Shown here: in pieces, positions 17,626 to 26,086 of the stretch | Numbering within the stretch: the first letter of the stretch is position 1 | Layout: each line of letters begins with the position of its first letter | Assembly: GCA_013697245.1 (NCBI GenBank) | Contig: JACCXH010000040.1 | Span: 1-38,845, forward strand | Reading direction: 5' to 3' | Length of the DNA stretch: 38,845 bases | DNA from: Bacteroidota bacterium | Lineage (GTDB): Bacteria > Bacteroidota > Bacteroidia > B-17B0 > Aurantibacillaceae | The notes under the pieces: model-generated | The model's input: the letters and a program-made list of their open reading frames with translations, nothing else | Databases searched by the model: none | What the model was told of the DNA's origin: nothing | Made by a program: the position numbers and the translations under genes

Positions 17626-19170
17626 ATGGTTAAAAAATTAAAATATTTTGCCTTTGCAGCGGCTGTTATTAGCCTGTTTACGGCTTTTACCATCTTTAAA
17701 AAAGACAAAAACAACGCTATAAAAATAATTGTAATAGATCCCGGCCACGGTGGTAAAGACCCCGGTTGCAGCGGTGTTACCTTTAAAGAAAAGGATGTAT
17801 CACTTGCTGTTGCCCTAAAATTGGGCAAATTAATAGAAGAAAACCTAAAAGATGTTAAAGTAATTTATACGCGCACTACTGATGTTTTTGTTGAACTGGA
17901 AGACCGCGCTACCATTGCCAATAAAGCAAAGGCCGATCTTTTTATTTCAATACATTGTAACGCTGCAGGAAAGGCCGTTATGATAAAAGACCCTAAAACA
18001 GGCAAAAAGCGAGCAAAAGTTTACAAGAACAAAAAAGGAAAATATGTTGTGGTTGAAAAACCAAACCCCATACCGTTTGGAACGGAAACCTATGTAATGG
18101 GTTTAAAGAACGAAGAGGGAAAAATGAAAGTGGCCACCCGCGAGAACTCTGCTATTTTATTGGAAGACGATTATGAAAAAAAATATGCGGGCTTTGATCC
18201 TGAAAGCGAAGAGAGTTATATTATTATGAGTAATTATACCACTGCTTATGTAATACAAAGCGCTACACTAGCCATGAAGATCCAGGATGAATACATTAAA
18301 AAGGCCGGGCGTATTGATAAAGGGGTTCACCGCCAAAGTATTTGGGTGTTGTGGAGAACTGCTATGCCAAGTATTTTAACCGAAATAGGTTATTTAACCA
18401 ATCCTTTAGAGGAAACATTTTTAGGAAGCCCTAACGGGCAGGACTATTTAGCAAAATCTATTTTTAGAGGCTTAAGAAAATATAAGGATGATGTGGAAGG
18501 GACTAAAAAAGAATATAACGACGATATTGAGAACCAGGTGCCGCTTGAAAATGAAAATATAAAAGCCGGGAATATACCGGGACAAAAGAAAGTTGATGAG
18601 GAAGATGAGGAAGAAGACAAAAAAGAAGAAACAAAAACCGATGTAAAAAAAGACGAGAAAGAAAAAGTAGCTGATGGCAAATATGTAAGTATAGAATTAA
18701 AAGACAGCATAAAAACAAAAGAAACAAAAACAGACTCAAGTGTTATAGCCAAAGAAATAGCTGAGAAATTTAAGAAAGAGCAAAAGGAAAAAGAAGACAG
18801 GGCGAAAGAGGAAAAAGCGAAGGAAGAGAAAATAAAGGAGGAGAAAGCGAAAGAAAAAAAAGCGAAAGAGGAAAAGGAAAAAGGAGTTGTTGCCAACAAA
18901 AGCGAGATCGTTTTTAAAGTACAATTTGCCAGTAGTGAAACAGAGTTAAATTTAAAACAAGATAAGTTCAAGCCAATACAGGAAGGTAATTATTATAAGG
19001 AGAAAAATATTTTTAAATATACCTCTGGTAGTTTTACACAAATTAAAGATGCAATTAATCACCAAAACCAATTACGAGAAAAAGGTTTTAAAGATTGTTT
19101 TGTAATTGCCCTAAAAAGTGGCGAAAGAATAAAAGATATTAATGAGGCCAGAAAACTGGTATCGCAATAG
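17626..19170 (+). CDS. N-acetylmuramoyl-L-alanine amidase with SPOR-like C-terminus
   Basis: This periplasmic cell-wall hydrolase cleaves the amide between MurNAc and the stem peptide. With the ATG at 17626 it has 514 residues: a membrane or signal segment (MVKKLKYFAFAAAVISLFTA), then an Amidase_3 domain (about 32-290). The zinc ligands are visible as H41 (DPGHGG), E55 (FKEKD) and H110 (SIHCNA), with catalytic E253 (LTEIGYLTNP). The insert after H110 is common in Bacteroidota members. A Lys/Glu-rich low-complexity coiled coil (about 290-425) leads to a SPOR-like domain (about 427-510, FKVQFASS), which in other proteins binds denuded septal peptidoglycan. An upstream in-frame ATG at 17596 is possible but would extend the N-terminus beyond the signal segment. 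It is divergent from lptD. Confidence 0.92.
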   Translation: MVKKLKYFAFAAAVISLFTAFTIFKKDKNNAIKIIVIDPGHGGKDPGCSGVTFKEKDVSLAVALKLGKLIEENLKDVKVIYTRTTDVFVELEDRATIANKAKADLFISIHCNAAGKAVMIKDPKTGKKRAKVYKNKKGKYVVVEKPNPIPFGTETYVMGLKNEEGKMKVATRENSAILLEDDYEKKYAGFDPESEESYIIMSNYTTAYVIQSATLAMKIQDEYIKKAGRIDKGVHRQSIWVLWRTAMPSILTEIGYLTNPLEETFLGSPNGQDYLAKSIFRGLRKYKDDVEGTKKEYNDDIENQVPLENENIKAGNIPGQKKVDEEDEEEDKKEETKTDVKKDEKEKVADGKYVSIELKDSIKTKETKTDSSVIAKEIAEKFKKEQKEKEDRAKEEKAKEEKIKEEKAKEKKAKEEKEKGVVANKSEIVFKVQFASSETELNLKQDKFKPIQEGNYYKEKNIFKYTSGSFTQIKDAINHQNQLREKGFKDCFVIALKSGERIKDINEARKLVSQ

Positions 19171-19195
19171 TGTTTTTAGGTTATTATTTATTTTA

Positions 19196-19960
19196 TTAAC
19201 TAAAAACCTCTTTCAAAAATTCAAGCATTAATGCCCATGACCTTATAGCCGCCTTTTCGTTATACGCAGCGCCTTTTGAGTTGTCGTTACCCGCTGCAGG
19301 ATCTGTAAAAGAGTGTACCGCGTTTGCATAATAGGTCATTTCCCAATCTGCTTTTGCTTTTCGCATTTCGTTTTGAAATGATTTTATTTGCGCTTCAGGA
19401 ACAAAAAAATCATCTGCACCATGGCAAACCAAAACTTTTGGTTCAATCTTATTAACTGCTCTCGTTGTATCTCTTCCTAAACCACCGTGAAAAGATACAA
19501 CCCCTTTTACTGGCATGTTTATTCGTGCGGCTTCTAATGCACCGGTTCCGCCAAAACAAAAACCAATTACAACAATGTTAGAAGGGTCAGCGCCATTTTT
19601 AATTAATTCTTCCAACGCCAGTTTAATCCGTTTGTGATATTCTGTAATAATGGTTTTATAAAAGCCGGAAAGCTCGCCTGCTTTTTTTGCATCCTTTGGA
19701 TAATTTCCTTCGCCATAAATATCCGCTACAAAAGCATAATAACCTTGCGCGGCCAATTTTTCTGCCCGATCTTTTGCGTTCTCATCAATCCCCATCCAGG
19801 CAGGAAGTATTAGAACGCCTGCCTTCTTTTTATTCAGGTTTTTTGGACTAGCTAAAAGGCCGTTCAGTTTTTGAGCACCATCAACATAGGCAATTGATTT
19901 TAATTGTGCCTGAGTTTGAAAAACAAAAAAAGCTAATAGAGTTATTACCGTATTTTTCAT
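19196..19960 (-). CDS. Secreted dienelactone-hydrolase family protein
   Basis: This 254-residue alpha/beta hydrolase has a signal peptide (MKNTVITLLAFFVFQTQA). The dienelactone hydrolase triad is visible: nucleophile C135 in GFCFGG, D184 in HGADDFFVP and H216 in NAVHSFTDP. Family enzymes hydrolyse lactones or esters; the substrate here is unknown. It lies 83 bp downstream of the short-chain dehydrogenase gene on the same strand, separated by a strong 11-bp inverted repeat. It is convergent with the amidase gene. Confidence 0.9.
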   Translation of the reverse strand: MKNTVITLLAFFVFQTQAQLKSIAYVDGAQKLNGLLASPKNLNKKKAGVLILPAWMGIDENAKDRAEKLAAQGYYAFVADIYGEGNYPKDAKKAGELSGFYKTIITEYHKRIKLALEELIKNGADPSNIVVIGFCFGGTGALEAARINMPVKGVVSFHGGLGRDTTRAVNKIEPKVLVCHGADDFFVPEAQIKSFQNEMRKAKADWEMTYYANAVHSFTDPAAGNDNSKGAAYNEKAAIRSWALMLEFLKEVFS

Positions 19961-19992
19961 GATAGAGTTTTTAGTTTTAAAGGGTAAAGTTC

Positions 19993-20020
19993 AGTAATTG
20001 TTTCGTTACAAACAATTACT
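19993..20020. repeat. Perfect 11-bp inverted repeat (stem-loop)
   Basis: AGTAATTGTTT (19993-20003) and AAACAATTACT (20010-20020) are perfectly complementary across a 6-nt loop. It lies 24 bp after the SDR stop and 33 bp before the hydrolase start. There is no U-run after the stem, so an operator or a transcript-stabilising hairpin is as likely as a terminator. Confidence 0.65.
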
Positions 20021-20043
20021 AAAGCTGTTTTTCTCCTTAAAAA

Positions 20044-20880
20044 CTAGTTAAATTTTTGTTTGACCGTTTCTTCGCTGAGTTTCCAAAGTTTTTTCTGTAC
20101 CGTTTCGTCCTGCGAAAGTTTTGAGGGGTCAATCGCTTTTTTCTTGCTAAAATATTTTCCGCTTACAGTTTCTACTTCCGGCGATGAGGCAAGATAAATG
20201 GCAGTTTCAGAAGCTTTTTCGGGAGTAAGGAAAAACAAACCGCCAATAAATTTAAAAAACGCACCCATGTCGCGAGAAAGGTTTGTTTTAACCGGCCCAG
20301 GATTTAAGCAGTTTACCGTAACATTTGTTCCTTTTAAACGTTTTGCAAGATCAAGCGTAAATAAAACGTTGCAAAGCTTTGATTGATTGTAAACACCAAA
20401 CAAAGTATACTTTTGTTTATGTCCAATATCTTCAAAATTCATCTTTGCACCAGTATGTGTAGAAGATGCAATGTTTACAATTCTTGCTTTTGGCGCCGCC
20501 TTTAAATTATCCAGCAATAAGTTGGTCAATAAAAAATAACCTATGTGGTTAACGGCAAAGGTCATTTCAACATTATCTACAGAAGTTTGGTAATTGCTAA
20601 AGGCAAGTCCCGCATTATTAACAAGCACATCTATCTGCGGGTATTTTTCTTTTATCTCTTTCGCTAATTCGCGGATAGAGCCCTGCGAAGAAAGGTCACC
20701 GATCAACAGGTCGATATTCTTGTTACCCGAAACAGAAACGATCTCTGCTTTTGCGGCTTCGCCCAATTGTTTGTTTCTGCAAACCATTACAATGGTTGCT
20801 TGTTTTTTAGCCAATTCAATCGCGGTTACCTTGCCCATACCTGAATTTGCACCCGTTATGATTACTACTTTATTTTTCAT
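20044..20880 (-). CDS. Short-chain dehydrogenase/reductase
   Basis: This 278-residue cytosolic Rossmann-fold oxidoreductase resembles the retinol-dehydrogenase-like branch. The NAD(P)-binding motif TGANSGMG is at residues 9-16, NNAG at 88-91, and the catalytic residues are S140, Y164 and K168 (YNQSK). The segment NPGPVKTNL follows as usual. An Arg close after the glycine motif (VCRN) suggests NADPH preference. The substrate is unknown. It is divergently transcribed from an HxlR regulator 160 bp away, an arrangement in which the regulator often controls the oxidoreductase. Confidence 0.9.
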   Translation of the reverse strand: MKNKVVIITGANSGMGKVTAIELAKKQATIVMVCRNKQLGEAAKAEIVSVSGNKNIDLLIGDLSSQGSIRELAKEIKEKYPQIDVLVNNAGLAFSNYQTSVDNVEMTFAVNHIGYFLLTNLLLDNLKAAPKARIVNIASSTHTGAKMNFEDIGHKQKYTLFGVYNQSKLCNVLFTLDLAKRLKGTNVTVNCLNPGPVKTNLSRDMGAFFKFIGGLFFLTPEKASETAIYLASSPEVETVSGKYFSKKKAIDPSKLSQDETVQKKLWKLSEETVKQKFN

Positions 20881-20901
20881 ATTAGTTGTTTTTTAGTGGT
20901 T

Positions 20902-20990
20902 TACTTTATAAATTTACTGCAAATATTATATGTTAATTTATATTATACAATAACTGTCATAAAGTATAGTATTGCACTCGGATAACAGTT
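20902..20990. promoter_or_regulatory. Candidate operator region between SDR and HxlR genes
   Basis: Within the 160-bp divergent region TACTTTAT (20902-20909) is the inverted copy of ATAAAGTA (20959-20966), and AACTGT (20952-20957) is the inverted copy of ACAGTT (20985-20990). No exact TAnnTTTG promoter is seen. These could be HxlR binding sites, but the assignment is position-based only. Confidence 0.35.
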
Positions 20991-21040
20991 TTATTGATAC
21001 CAGTACAAAGAAGAAATTAAAAAAAATTAAAAATTTTTAA

Positions 21041-21442
21041 ATGATCGTAGCGGGAAAACAAATGCAGTGCATTTTAAACGGAGAAGTTTATCATTGCGCC
21101 ATGGATGTGGCCATGAGTTATATTGGCGGAAAATGGAAAACGGTTGTGTTATGGTATTTACTGGATGGGCCCAAACGTTTTAGCGAATTAAAGCGTGCTA
21201 TACCCGATATAACCGAAAAAATGTTATCGCTACAATTAAAAAAGATGGAAAAAGACGGTATATTAACGCGCAAAATTTATGCCGAAGTTCCGCCGCGGGT
21301 TGAGTATTTTTTAACGAAAGAAGGAAAAACACTAATTCCCATGATAAAAGAAATTGCTGATTGGGGAAAATACATGGGCAAAAAGTACGGCGAAATAATA
21401 GAGGTAAAAAAAGAAGAGAAGAAAAAAGTTAAACCACTTTGA
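21041..21442 (+). CDS. HxlR-family transcriptional regulator
   Basis: This 133-residue winged-helix regulator has the HxlR hallmark: C22 in an N-terminal C-A-M-D motif, the YIGGKWKTVVLWYLLDGPKR helix, RFSELKRAIPDITEKMLS, and the wing PRVEYFLTKEGKTL. HxlR proteins are dimeric repressors or activators that often sense thiol or carbonyl stress. The lone conserved N-terminal cysteine could serve such sensing. It is divergent from the SDR gene and is its likely regulator. Its 3' end overlaps the convergent TPR/SpoIIE gene by 14 bp. A Lys/Glu-rich tail ends the protein. Confidence 0.93.
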   Translation: MIVAGKQMQCILNGEVYHCAMDVAMSYIGGKWKTVVLWYLLDGPKRFSELKRAIPDITEKMLSLQLKKMEKDGILTRKIYAEVPPRVEYFLTKEGKTLIPMIKEIADWGKYMGKKYGEIIEVKKEEKKKVKPL

Positions 21443-23555
21443 TTCCAATTAAACTTACATCATCTGTTTGTTCGTATTCTTTTTTCCAATTTACAAATGA
21501 GTTAGAAAGTTTTTGTTTTTGCTCTTCAGGACTCAAGTCAGAAATTTCAGTCAACAATTCTTCCAGCTGTTTATATTTGAATTTTTTTCCTTTTTCGCCA
21601 CCAAACTGATCGGCAAAACCATCTGTGCTTAAATAGATCACATCGTTTGTTTCTAAAATAATTTTTTGCGAAGTAAATTTTTTATTCTCTTCTAAATAAC
21701 TTCCTATTGGCATTTTATCTCCTTTGTATTCGGTAATTTGTTTATTGCGCACAAGGTATAATGCATTGTTGGCACCCGCAAATTCCAAAGAGTTATCCAT
21801 TTTGTTCCAAACACATAACACCATATCCATACCGTCTTTTTGCTGTGTTTGCCCCTTTTGAAATAGTGCCGCAATAACTTTATCGCGCAAACGGTTTAAG
21901 ATCTCATCGGCTTTAAATAATTTATTTTCTACAACCAGTTCATTTAAAAAACTATTGCCAAGCATGCTCATAAAACCGCCAGGCACGCCGTGGCCGGTGC
22001 AGTCTGCTAAAGCAAACACCGCTCTTCCGTTCGAAAGCACGTGTGCCCAATAAAAATCGCCGCTTACAATATCGCGAGGCTGAAAAACAATGAAATGCTC
22101 TTTCGAGATCTTATTCCATACCTCTTCACCGGTAAGCACTGCGCTTTGTATACGTTGGGCATAATTAATACTGGAGATTATTTCGGACTGTTTTTCTTCA
22201 ATAATGTTTTTTTGATTTTCTACTTCCTGTTTTTGTAATTCTAAAACAAGGTTTTGGTTTTGGATTATTAGATTTGCTTTTTTTGCTTTTCTATAATTTA
22301 CAAAAGCAATTATAAGAAAAAACAATGTTCCTACAAAGGCCGCGGTGCCAAGCCAAATAATAATTGTTTTGCGTTTATTCTTTTCTTCTTCAAGATCAAG
22401 TTCTGAATTTGTTTGTTTTATTTGAAGGTCTTTTTTCTCGCTTTCATACTTTGTTTGAAGCTCCCCTGTGATCATTGCGTTTTCGCTGGACGTAAGCGAA
22501 TCTTTAATGGATAGGAATTTATCCAAATAATAATATCCCGTATCTTTATTACCATAACAAAAATTATAAGTAGCTTTTTCCTGATAAAGCACCGCTTCAT
22601 ACTCAGGTGTTTTTAAAACCGAAAATAATTGTTGTATGGTATCTAAATAGCTTTTTGCCAACGCGGGATTAGGTTTAAAACGTTGGTAAATGATATTAAA
22701 ATTCAAATTACATAAAAACTCATTCTTAAGTTCGTTCCTGTTTTTAGCATTTCTTTTTAATTGATTATTAAAATAAATAGCTGAGTCTACCTTACCCTGA
22801 CTCAAATAACATAAGTATAAATTATTATAACAATTTGACGCGCCGCTTAAATTGCCACTTTGCGCAAATTCGTTCAATGCTTTTTTATAGTATTTGCTAG
22901 CCAATTGAAATTGACTTCTATCCTCGTTTATGATCCCAAGATTTAAAAACTGGTAACCTAAAAGTCCTTTTTCCTTCGTAGTATCTATTAGTGCAATGGA
23001 TTGTTGTAAATAATTTTCGGCCTGAACATAGTTTTTTTGTTTTATATATATAAGCGCAATACTATTTTTAATATTAGCATTAGAGATGTCATTTTTTGAT
23101 CGTTCCTGAATTTTTTGCGCTATTATTAATTCGTTTATGGCGTTCTTAAAATCAGCCCTCTCAGAATAGATTAAGGCTAAATTCTGATGCGCATCTCCTT
23201 CTGTTTTTGGATCGTTAACCGTTTTTGCAATCGCCGCAGCTCGTTTAAAATAAACCTCAGCGCTATCGGGAGTGTTTTCTAAATAATAATAAGCGCCAAC
23301 CTTTAAATTACCGATGGCAATGTATTTTTCTGAATTATTTTTTACCCCGAGCTCAATTATTTTTAACGCATATTCTTTTGCCTTTTGGTTGTTGTTGTCC
23401 TGATATAACGTGCTTAGTGAATTATAACATTTAACCTTAATTGTATCGTGCGCGGTTTTAGATAATTTTATTAAACTATCTACTTTTCTTCTATTTTGAG
23501 AAAACAAAGCGTTGAGTAAAAGAAAAAATATGACCGTAAAGAAAAGCCTCATCAT
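21429..23555 (-). CDS. TPR protein with C-terminal SpoIIE-type phosphatase
   Basis: This 708-residue protein has an N-terminal signal or anchor (MMRLFFTVIFFLLLNALFSQ) and extracytoplasmic TPR repeats (about 25-350). A transmembrane helix (about 394-418) and a coiled coil (about 420-470) follow. The cytoplasmic PP2C/SpoIIE domain runs from about 475 to 708. Motifs seen are SINYAQRIQSAVL in the linker, RDIVSGDFYW, ADCTGHGVPGGFMSMLG and a C-terminal DDVSLIGI, which contain the metal-binding aspartates. It is probably a transmembrane Ser/Thr phosphatase acting in partner-switching regulation; its partner is unknown. The start overlaps the radA stop by 4 bp, implying co-transcription with radA. 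Confidence 0.92.
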   Translation of the reverse strand: MMRLFFTVIFFLLLNALFSQNRRKVDSLIKLSKTAHDTIKVKCYNSLSTLYQDNNNQKAKEYALKIIELGVKNNSEKYIAIGNLKVGAYYYLENTPDSAEVYFKRAAAIAKTVNDPKTEGDAHQNLALIYSERADFKNAINELIIAQKIQERSKNDISNANIKNSIALIYIKQKNYVQAENYLQQSIALIDTTKEKGLLGYQFLNLGIINEDRSQFQLASKYYKKALNEFAQSGNLSGASNCYNNLYLCYLSQGKVDSAIYFNNQLKRNAKNRNELKNEFLCNLNFNIIYQRFKPNPALAKSYLDTIQQLFSVLKTPEYEAVLYQEKATYNFCYGNKDTGYYYLDKFLSIKDSLTSSENAMITGELQTKYESEKKDLQIKQTNSELDLEEEKNKRKTIIIWLGTAAFVGTLFFLIIAFVNYRKAKKANLIIQNQNLVLELQKQEVENQKNIIEEKQSEIISSINYAQRIQSAVLTGEEVWNKISKEHFIVFQPRDIVSGDFYWAHVLSNGRAVFALADCTGHGVPGGFMSMLGNSFLNELVVENKLFKADEILNRLRDKVIAALFQKGQTQQKDGMDMVLCVWNKMDNSLEFAGANNALYLVRNKQITEYKGDKMPIGSYLEENKKFTSQKIILETNDVIYLSTDGFADQFGGEKGKKFKYKQLEELLTEISDLSPEEQKQKLSNSFVNWKKEYEQTDDVSLIGIKVV

Positions 23556-24931
23556 CCAAATATTAAACTAAAAACTTCTTCCATTTTTGCAGCAGAAAGT
23601 ATTTTAATTTTATATGAATTTACGTTTATTCCTTTTAGGTTGTAACTGCTAACTATAATTTTATTGAAGCCTAATTTTTCTGCTTCGCTAATGCGTTGTT
23701 CTATTCTGTTTACCGGGCGAATCTCGCCGGTTAGACCCACCTCGCCGGCAAAACAGGTGTCTTGAGGTATTGGTATGTCTTCATTGCTGCTTAAAATGGC
23801 GCACACCAAGGCAAGATCAATTCCCGGATCTTCTACCCTAATGCCGCCGGCAATATTTATAAAAACGTCTTTTACGCCTAATCTAAAGCCACAGCGTTTT
23901 TCTAAAACCGCTAATAACATGGACAGTCTTCTTAGGTCAAAGCATGTTGATGAACGTTGGGGCGTGCCATAAGCGGCGCTACTTACAAGTGCCTGCGTTT
24001 CTATCAGCATTGGCCTGTTACCTTCCATCGTAGCCGAAATAGCCACACCGCTGGTTGGTGCATCACGGGCAGTAATTAAAATTTCTGAGGGATTTAAAAC
24101 CTCGCGCAGCCCATCGCCGTTCATCTCATAAATTCCCATTTCGTTGGTGCTGCCAAAACGGTTTTTAGTAGCGCGCAATAAACGGTATATGTGGTTCCTG
24201 TCGCCTTCAAACTGCAAAACGGTGTCTACCATGTGCTCTAACACTTTTGGGCCGGCCAGGCTGCCCTCTTTGGTAATGTGGCCTATCATAAAAACAGGCG
24301 TGTTGGTCTCTTTTGCAAAACGCAGAAATTCTGCCGCACACTCGCGCACCTGGCTAACGCTGCCAGGGCTACTATCAATATAGGCGGTGTGCAACGTTTG
24401 TATAGAATCGATAATTACCAATTGCGGTTCTATCTCTACTATTTGCTGGAAGATGTTTTGTGTATTGGTTTCTTGCAGAATAAAACAATTGTCGGTGGTA
24501 ACGCCAATGCGCTCTGCACGCATTTTTATTTGCTGTTCGCTTTCTTCTCCGCTTACATAAAGTATTTTTAAATTTTTTAAACGCAATGCCAGTTGCAACA
24601 TTAAGGTTGATTTACCAATGCCGGGTTCGCCGCCAAATAATACAAGGCTTCCGGGCACTATGCCACCACCTAATACGCGCGTTAATTCTTTTCCTGGAAC
24701 AGCAATGCGTGGAAAATCCTGCAAGCCAACATCCTGCAATAAAATAGATTTGTTGGATTGTTTTGCGTTTTTATTTCCCGAAAATAATTGCAGGCGGTCG
24801 TTCTTGCTTTCTTTGTGAACTACCTCTTCTACATAAGTATTCCATTCGTTACAGCTTGGGCACTTTCCTATCCACTTGGCAGAGGGCGCGCCGCAATTCT
24901 GGCAAAAGAAGGTGACTTTGGTTTTTGACAT
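23552..24931 (-). CDS. radA: DNA repair protein RadA
   Basis: RadA is a RecA-related ATPase that promotes branch migration of recombination intermediates. In this 459-residue protein the N-terminal C4 zinc finger uses C10, C13, C24 and C27. The Walker A motif GEPGIGKS is at residues 101-108. The RadA-specific KNRFG motif follows, then a C-terminal Lon-protease-like domain (with GGIRVEDPGIDLA and GEVGLTGEIRPV) that lacks the catalytic serine-lysine pair, as is normal for RadA. The length is standard. It is the first gene of a pair with the TPR/SpoIIE phosphatase. Confidence 0.97.
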   Translation of the reverse strand: MSKTKVTFFCQNCGAPSAKWIGKCPSCNEWNTYVEEVVHKESKNDRLQLFSGNKNAKQSNKSILLQDVGLQDFPRIAVPGKELTRVLGGGIVPGSLVLFGGEPGIGKSTLMLQLALRLKNLKILYVSGEESEQQIKMRAERIGVTTDNCFILQETNTQNIFQQIVEIEPQLVIIDSIQTLHTAYIDSSPGSVSQVRECAAEFLRFAKETNTPVFMIGHITKEGSLAGPKVLEHMVDTVLQFEGDRNHIYRLLRATKNRFGSTNEMGIYEMNGDGLREVLNPSEILITARDAPTSGVAISATMEGNRPMLIETQALVSSAAYGTPQRSSTCFDLRRLSMLLAVLEKRCGFRLGVKDVFINIAGGIRVEDPGIDLALVCAILSSNEDIPIPQDTCFAGEVGLTGEIRPVNRIEQRISEAEKLGFNKIIVSSYNLKGINVNSYKIKILSAAKMEEVFSLIFG

Positions 24932-24937
24932 TTATAG

Positions 24938-24945
24938 CAAAGTTA
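24938..24945 (-). promoter_or_regulatory. Putative radA promoter (-7 element)
   Basis: The minus strand reads TAACTTTG, an exact TAnnTTTG element, ending 6 bp before the radA ATG at 24931. No TTTG is seen at -33. If used, the transcript would be leaderless or nearly so. Confidence 0.4.
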
Positions 24946-24993
24946 CGTTGCGTTGAAGCAATGTCTTGCTATTATTTGTAGTATATGATTTAC

Positions 24994-25030
24994 CACTAAG
25001 ACACGAAGGACACCAAGAAACACTAAGAAG
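24994..25030. repeat. Short CACNAAGR tandem repeat
   Basis: Four degenerate copies follow each other at about 9-nt spacing: CACTAAGA, CACGAAGG, CACCAAGA and CACTAAGA. Similar CACAAAGACAC-type strings are common between genes in Bacteroidota. It lies 63 bp upstream of radA, near the end of the small pseudogene. Confidence 0.5.
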
Positions 25031-25053
25031 TTTTCTATTTCTTTTTGGCTGAT

Positions 25054-25295
25054 TTATCGCTTTTTAAACAAAAAAATTAAAGGAATTATTATTATAAAAT
25101 CAATAAGTAACGGAAGCGGTTTAAACCCTAATTCATTATTATTTTGGAGTTTTCCGTTTGTGTAATCGTAAAATGTCACGGCAATCCAAAACTGCTTAAA
25201 CCATCAGTAAAGGCTCTGTTTTTCATTGTTATCAAAGTAACTATTATAAAGATCAAAACCGTCCAAACACTTGTTTGTCTTATGATCTTCGTCAT
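25054..25295 (-). pseudogene. Frameshifted small membrane protein gene
   Basis: From ATG 25295 the minus strand encodes MTKIIRQTSVWTVLIFIIVT, a hydrophobic helix, and continues to an early TGA. Another frame takes over near 25195-25210 with WFKQFWIAVTFYDYTNG and ends in a second helix and FLFKKR before TAA at 25054-25056. The span is 242 nt, one less than a multiple of three, so a single-base deletion would explain it. The restored product would have about 80 residues and two hydrophobic segments. The family is not recognised. It occupies the otherwise gene-free stretch between radA and the response regulator. Confidence 0.55.
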
Positions 25296-25323
25296 AGGCA
25301 GATAATCTATTTGTTTTTGAAAA

Positions 25324-26082
25324 CTAAAGCGTATTCAATTTCTGCATTAACTCTTCTCTGAAAGAGCCGCCAACAGGAATTACTTTTTTCTCGTTCTCTA
25401 AAATAACATTTTGAGAATCGATGCTTTGAATTTTATCTAAACGCGCAATAAATGAACGGTGAACGCGGGCAAAATCTACAGTGCCTAATTTTTTCTCGAT
25501 ATCCTTCATGGTGCTGTGTACCGTGTAGCGCGCGTATTGCGTGTTAATGATCACATAATCCTTTAATGCTTCTACATAAAAAATATCTTTTAAAAGCACT
25601 TTTACCAAACGGCTGTTTGCTTTTACAAATAAAATATCTTTGCTGGTATCGTCTTTATTTTCAACTAAAGAATATAAAAAGTCTCTTTCTTTTTGAAGCT
25701 CTGCATCTTTCTGATGCTTGTAAACCGCCATTTCTATGGTAGAGTGTAAATCTATCTCTTTAAACGGTTTTAAGATATAACCGTAAGGTTCTGTTACTTT
25801 TGCTTTAGAAAGCGTTCCCTCATCCGCATAAGCGGTTAAAAATATAACCGGGATCTTTGTTTTTTCTTTGATCTTATCGCTTACATCAATCCCTGTTAGA
25901 TCACCCTTGATCATAATATCCATGAGGATAAGGTCGGGCATTGTTTCAATTATTTTTTCGATGGCTTCTTTTCCGTTATTGGAAATTCCAACCACTTCGT
26001 AACCTAATTTAACTAAACTATTTTGAATGTCTTTTGCAACGATGCTTTCGTCTTCGACAATATATATTCTTAATTTTTCCAT
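25324..26082 (-). CDS. LytTR-type response regulator
   Basis: This 252-residue protein has a receiver domain (about 1-120) with acidic EDE at 8-10, phosphoacceptor D55 (LILMDIMIKG) and the KPF motif. A linker and a C-terminal LytTR DNA-binding domain (about 145-250) follow, with FYVEALKDYVIINT and FARVHRSFIARLDKI. It is encoded 4 bp after the PAS histidine kinase and should be its cognate regulator. Targets are unknown. LytTR proteins usually bind direct repeats upstream of envelope or exported-protein genes. Confidence 0.95.
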   Translation of the reverse strand: MEKLRIYIVEDESIVAKDIQNSLVKLGYEVVGISNNGKEAIEKIIETMPDLILMDIMIKGDLTGIDVSDKIKEKTKIPVIFLTAYADEGTLSKAKVTEPYGYILKPFKEIDLHSTIEMAVYKHQKDAELQKERDFLYSLVENKDDTSKDILFVKANSRLVKVLLKDIFYVEALKDYVIINTQYARYTVHSTMKDIEKKLGTVDFARVHRSFIARLDKIQSIDSQNVILENEKKVIPVGGSFREELMQKLNTL

Positions 26083-26086
26083 TTTA

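Noticed and set aside
17565-17828. Longer N-terminus of lptD reading from 17828
   Set aside because: It overlaps the divergent amidase gene's start and signal segment, has no signal peptide at its beginning, and the -7 promoter lies downstream of it.
18444-18971. 175-residue minus-strand frame, Ser/Phe-rich
   Set aside because: It is the antisense shadow of the Lys/Glu-rich coiled coil of the amidase, and its composition has no domain signal.
24994-25030. CRISPR array
   Set aside because: The repeat units are 8-9 nt, degenerate and without spacers, and no cas genes are present.
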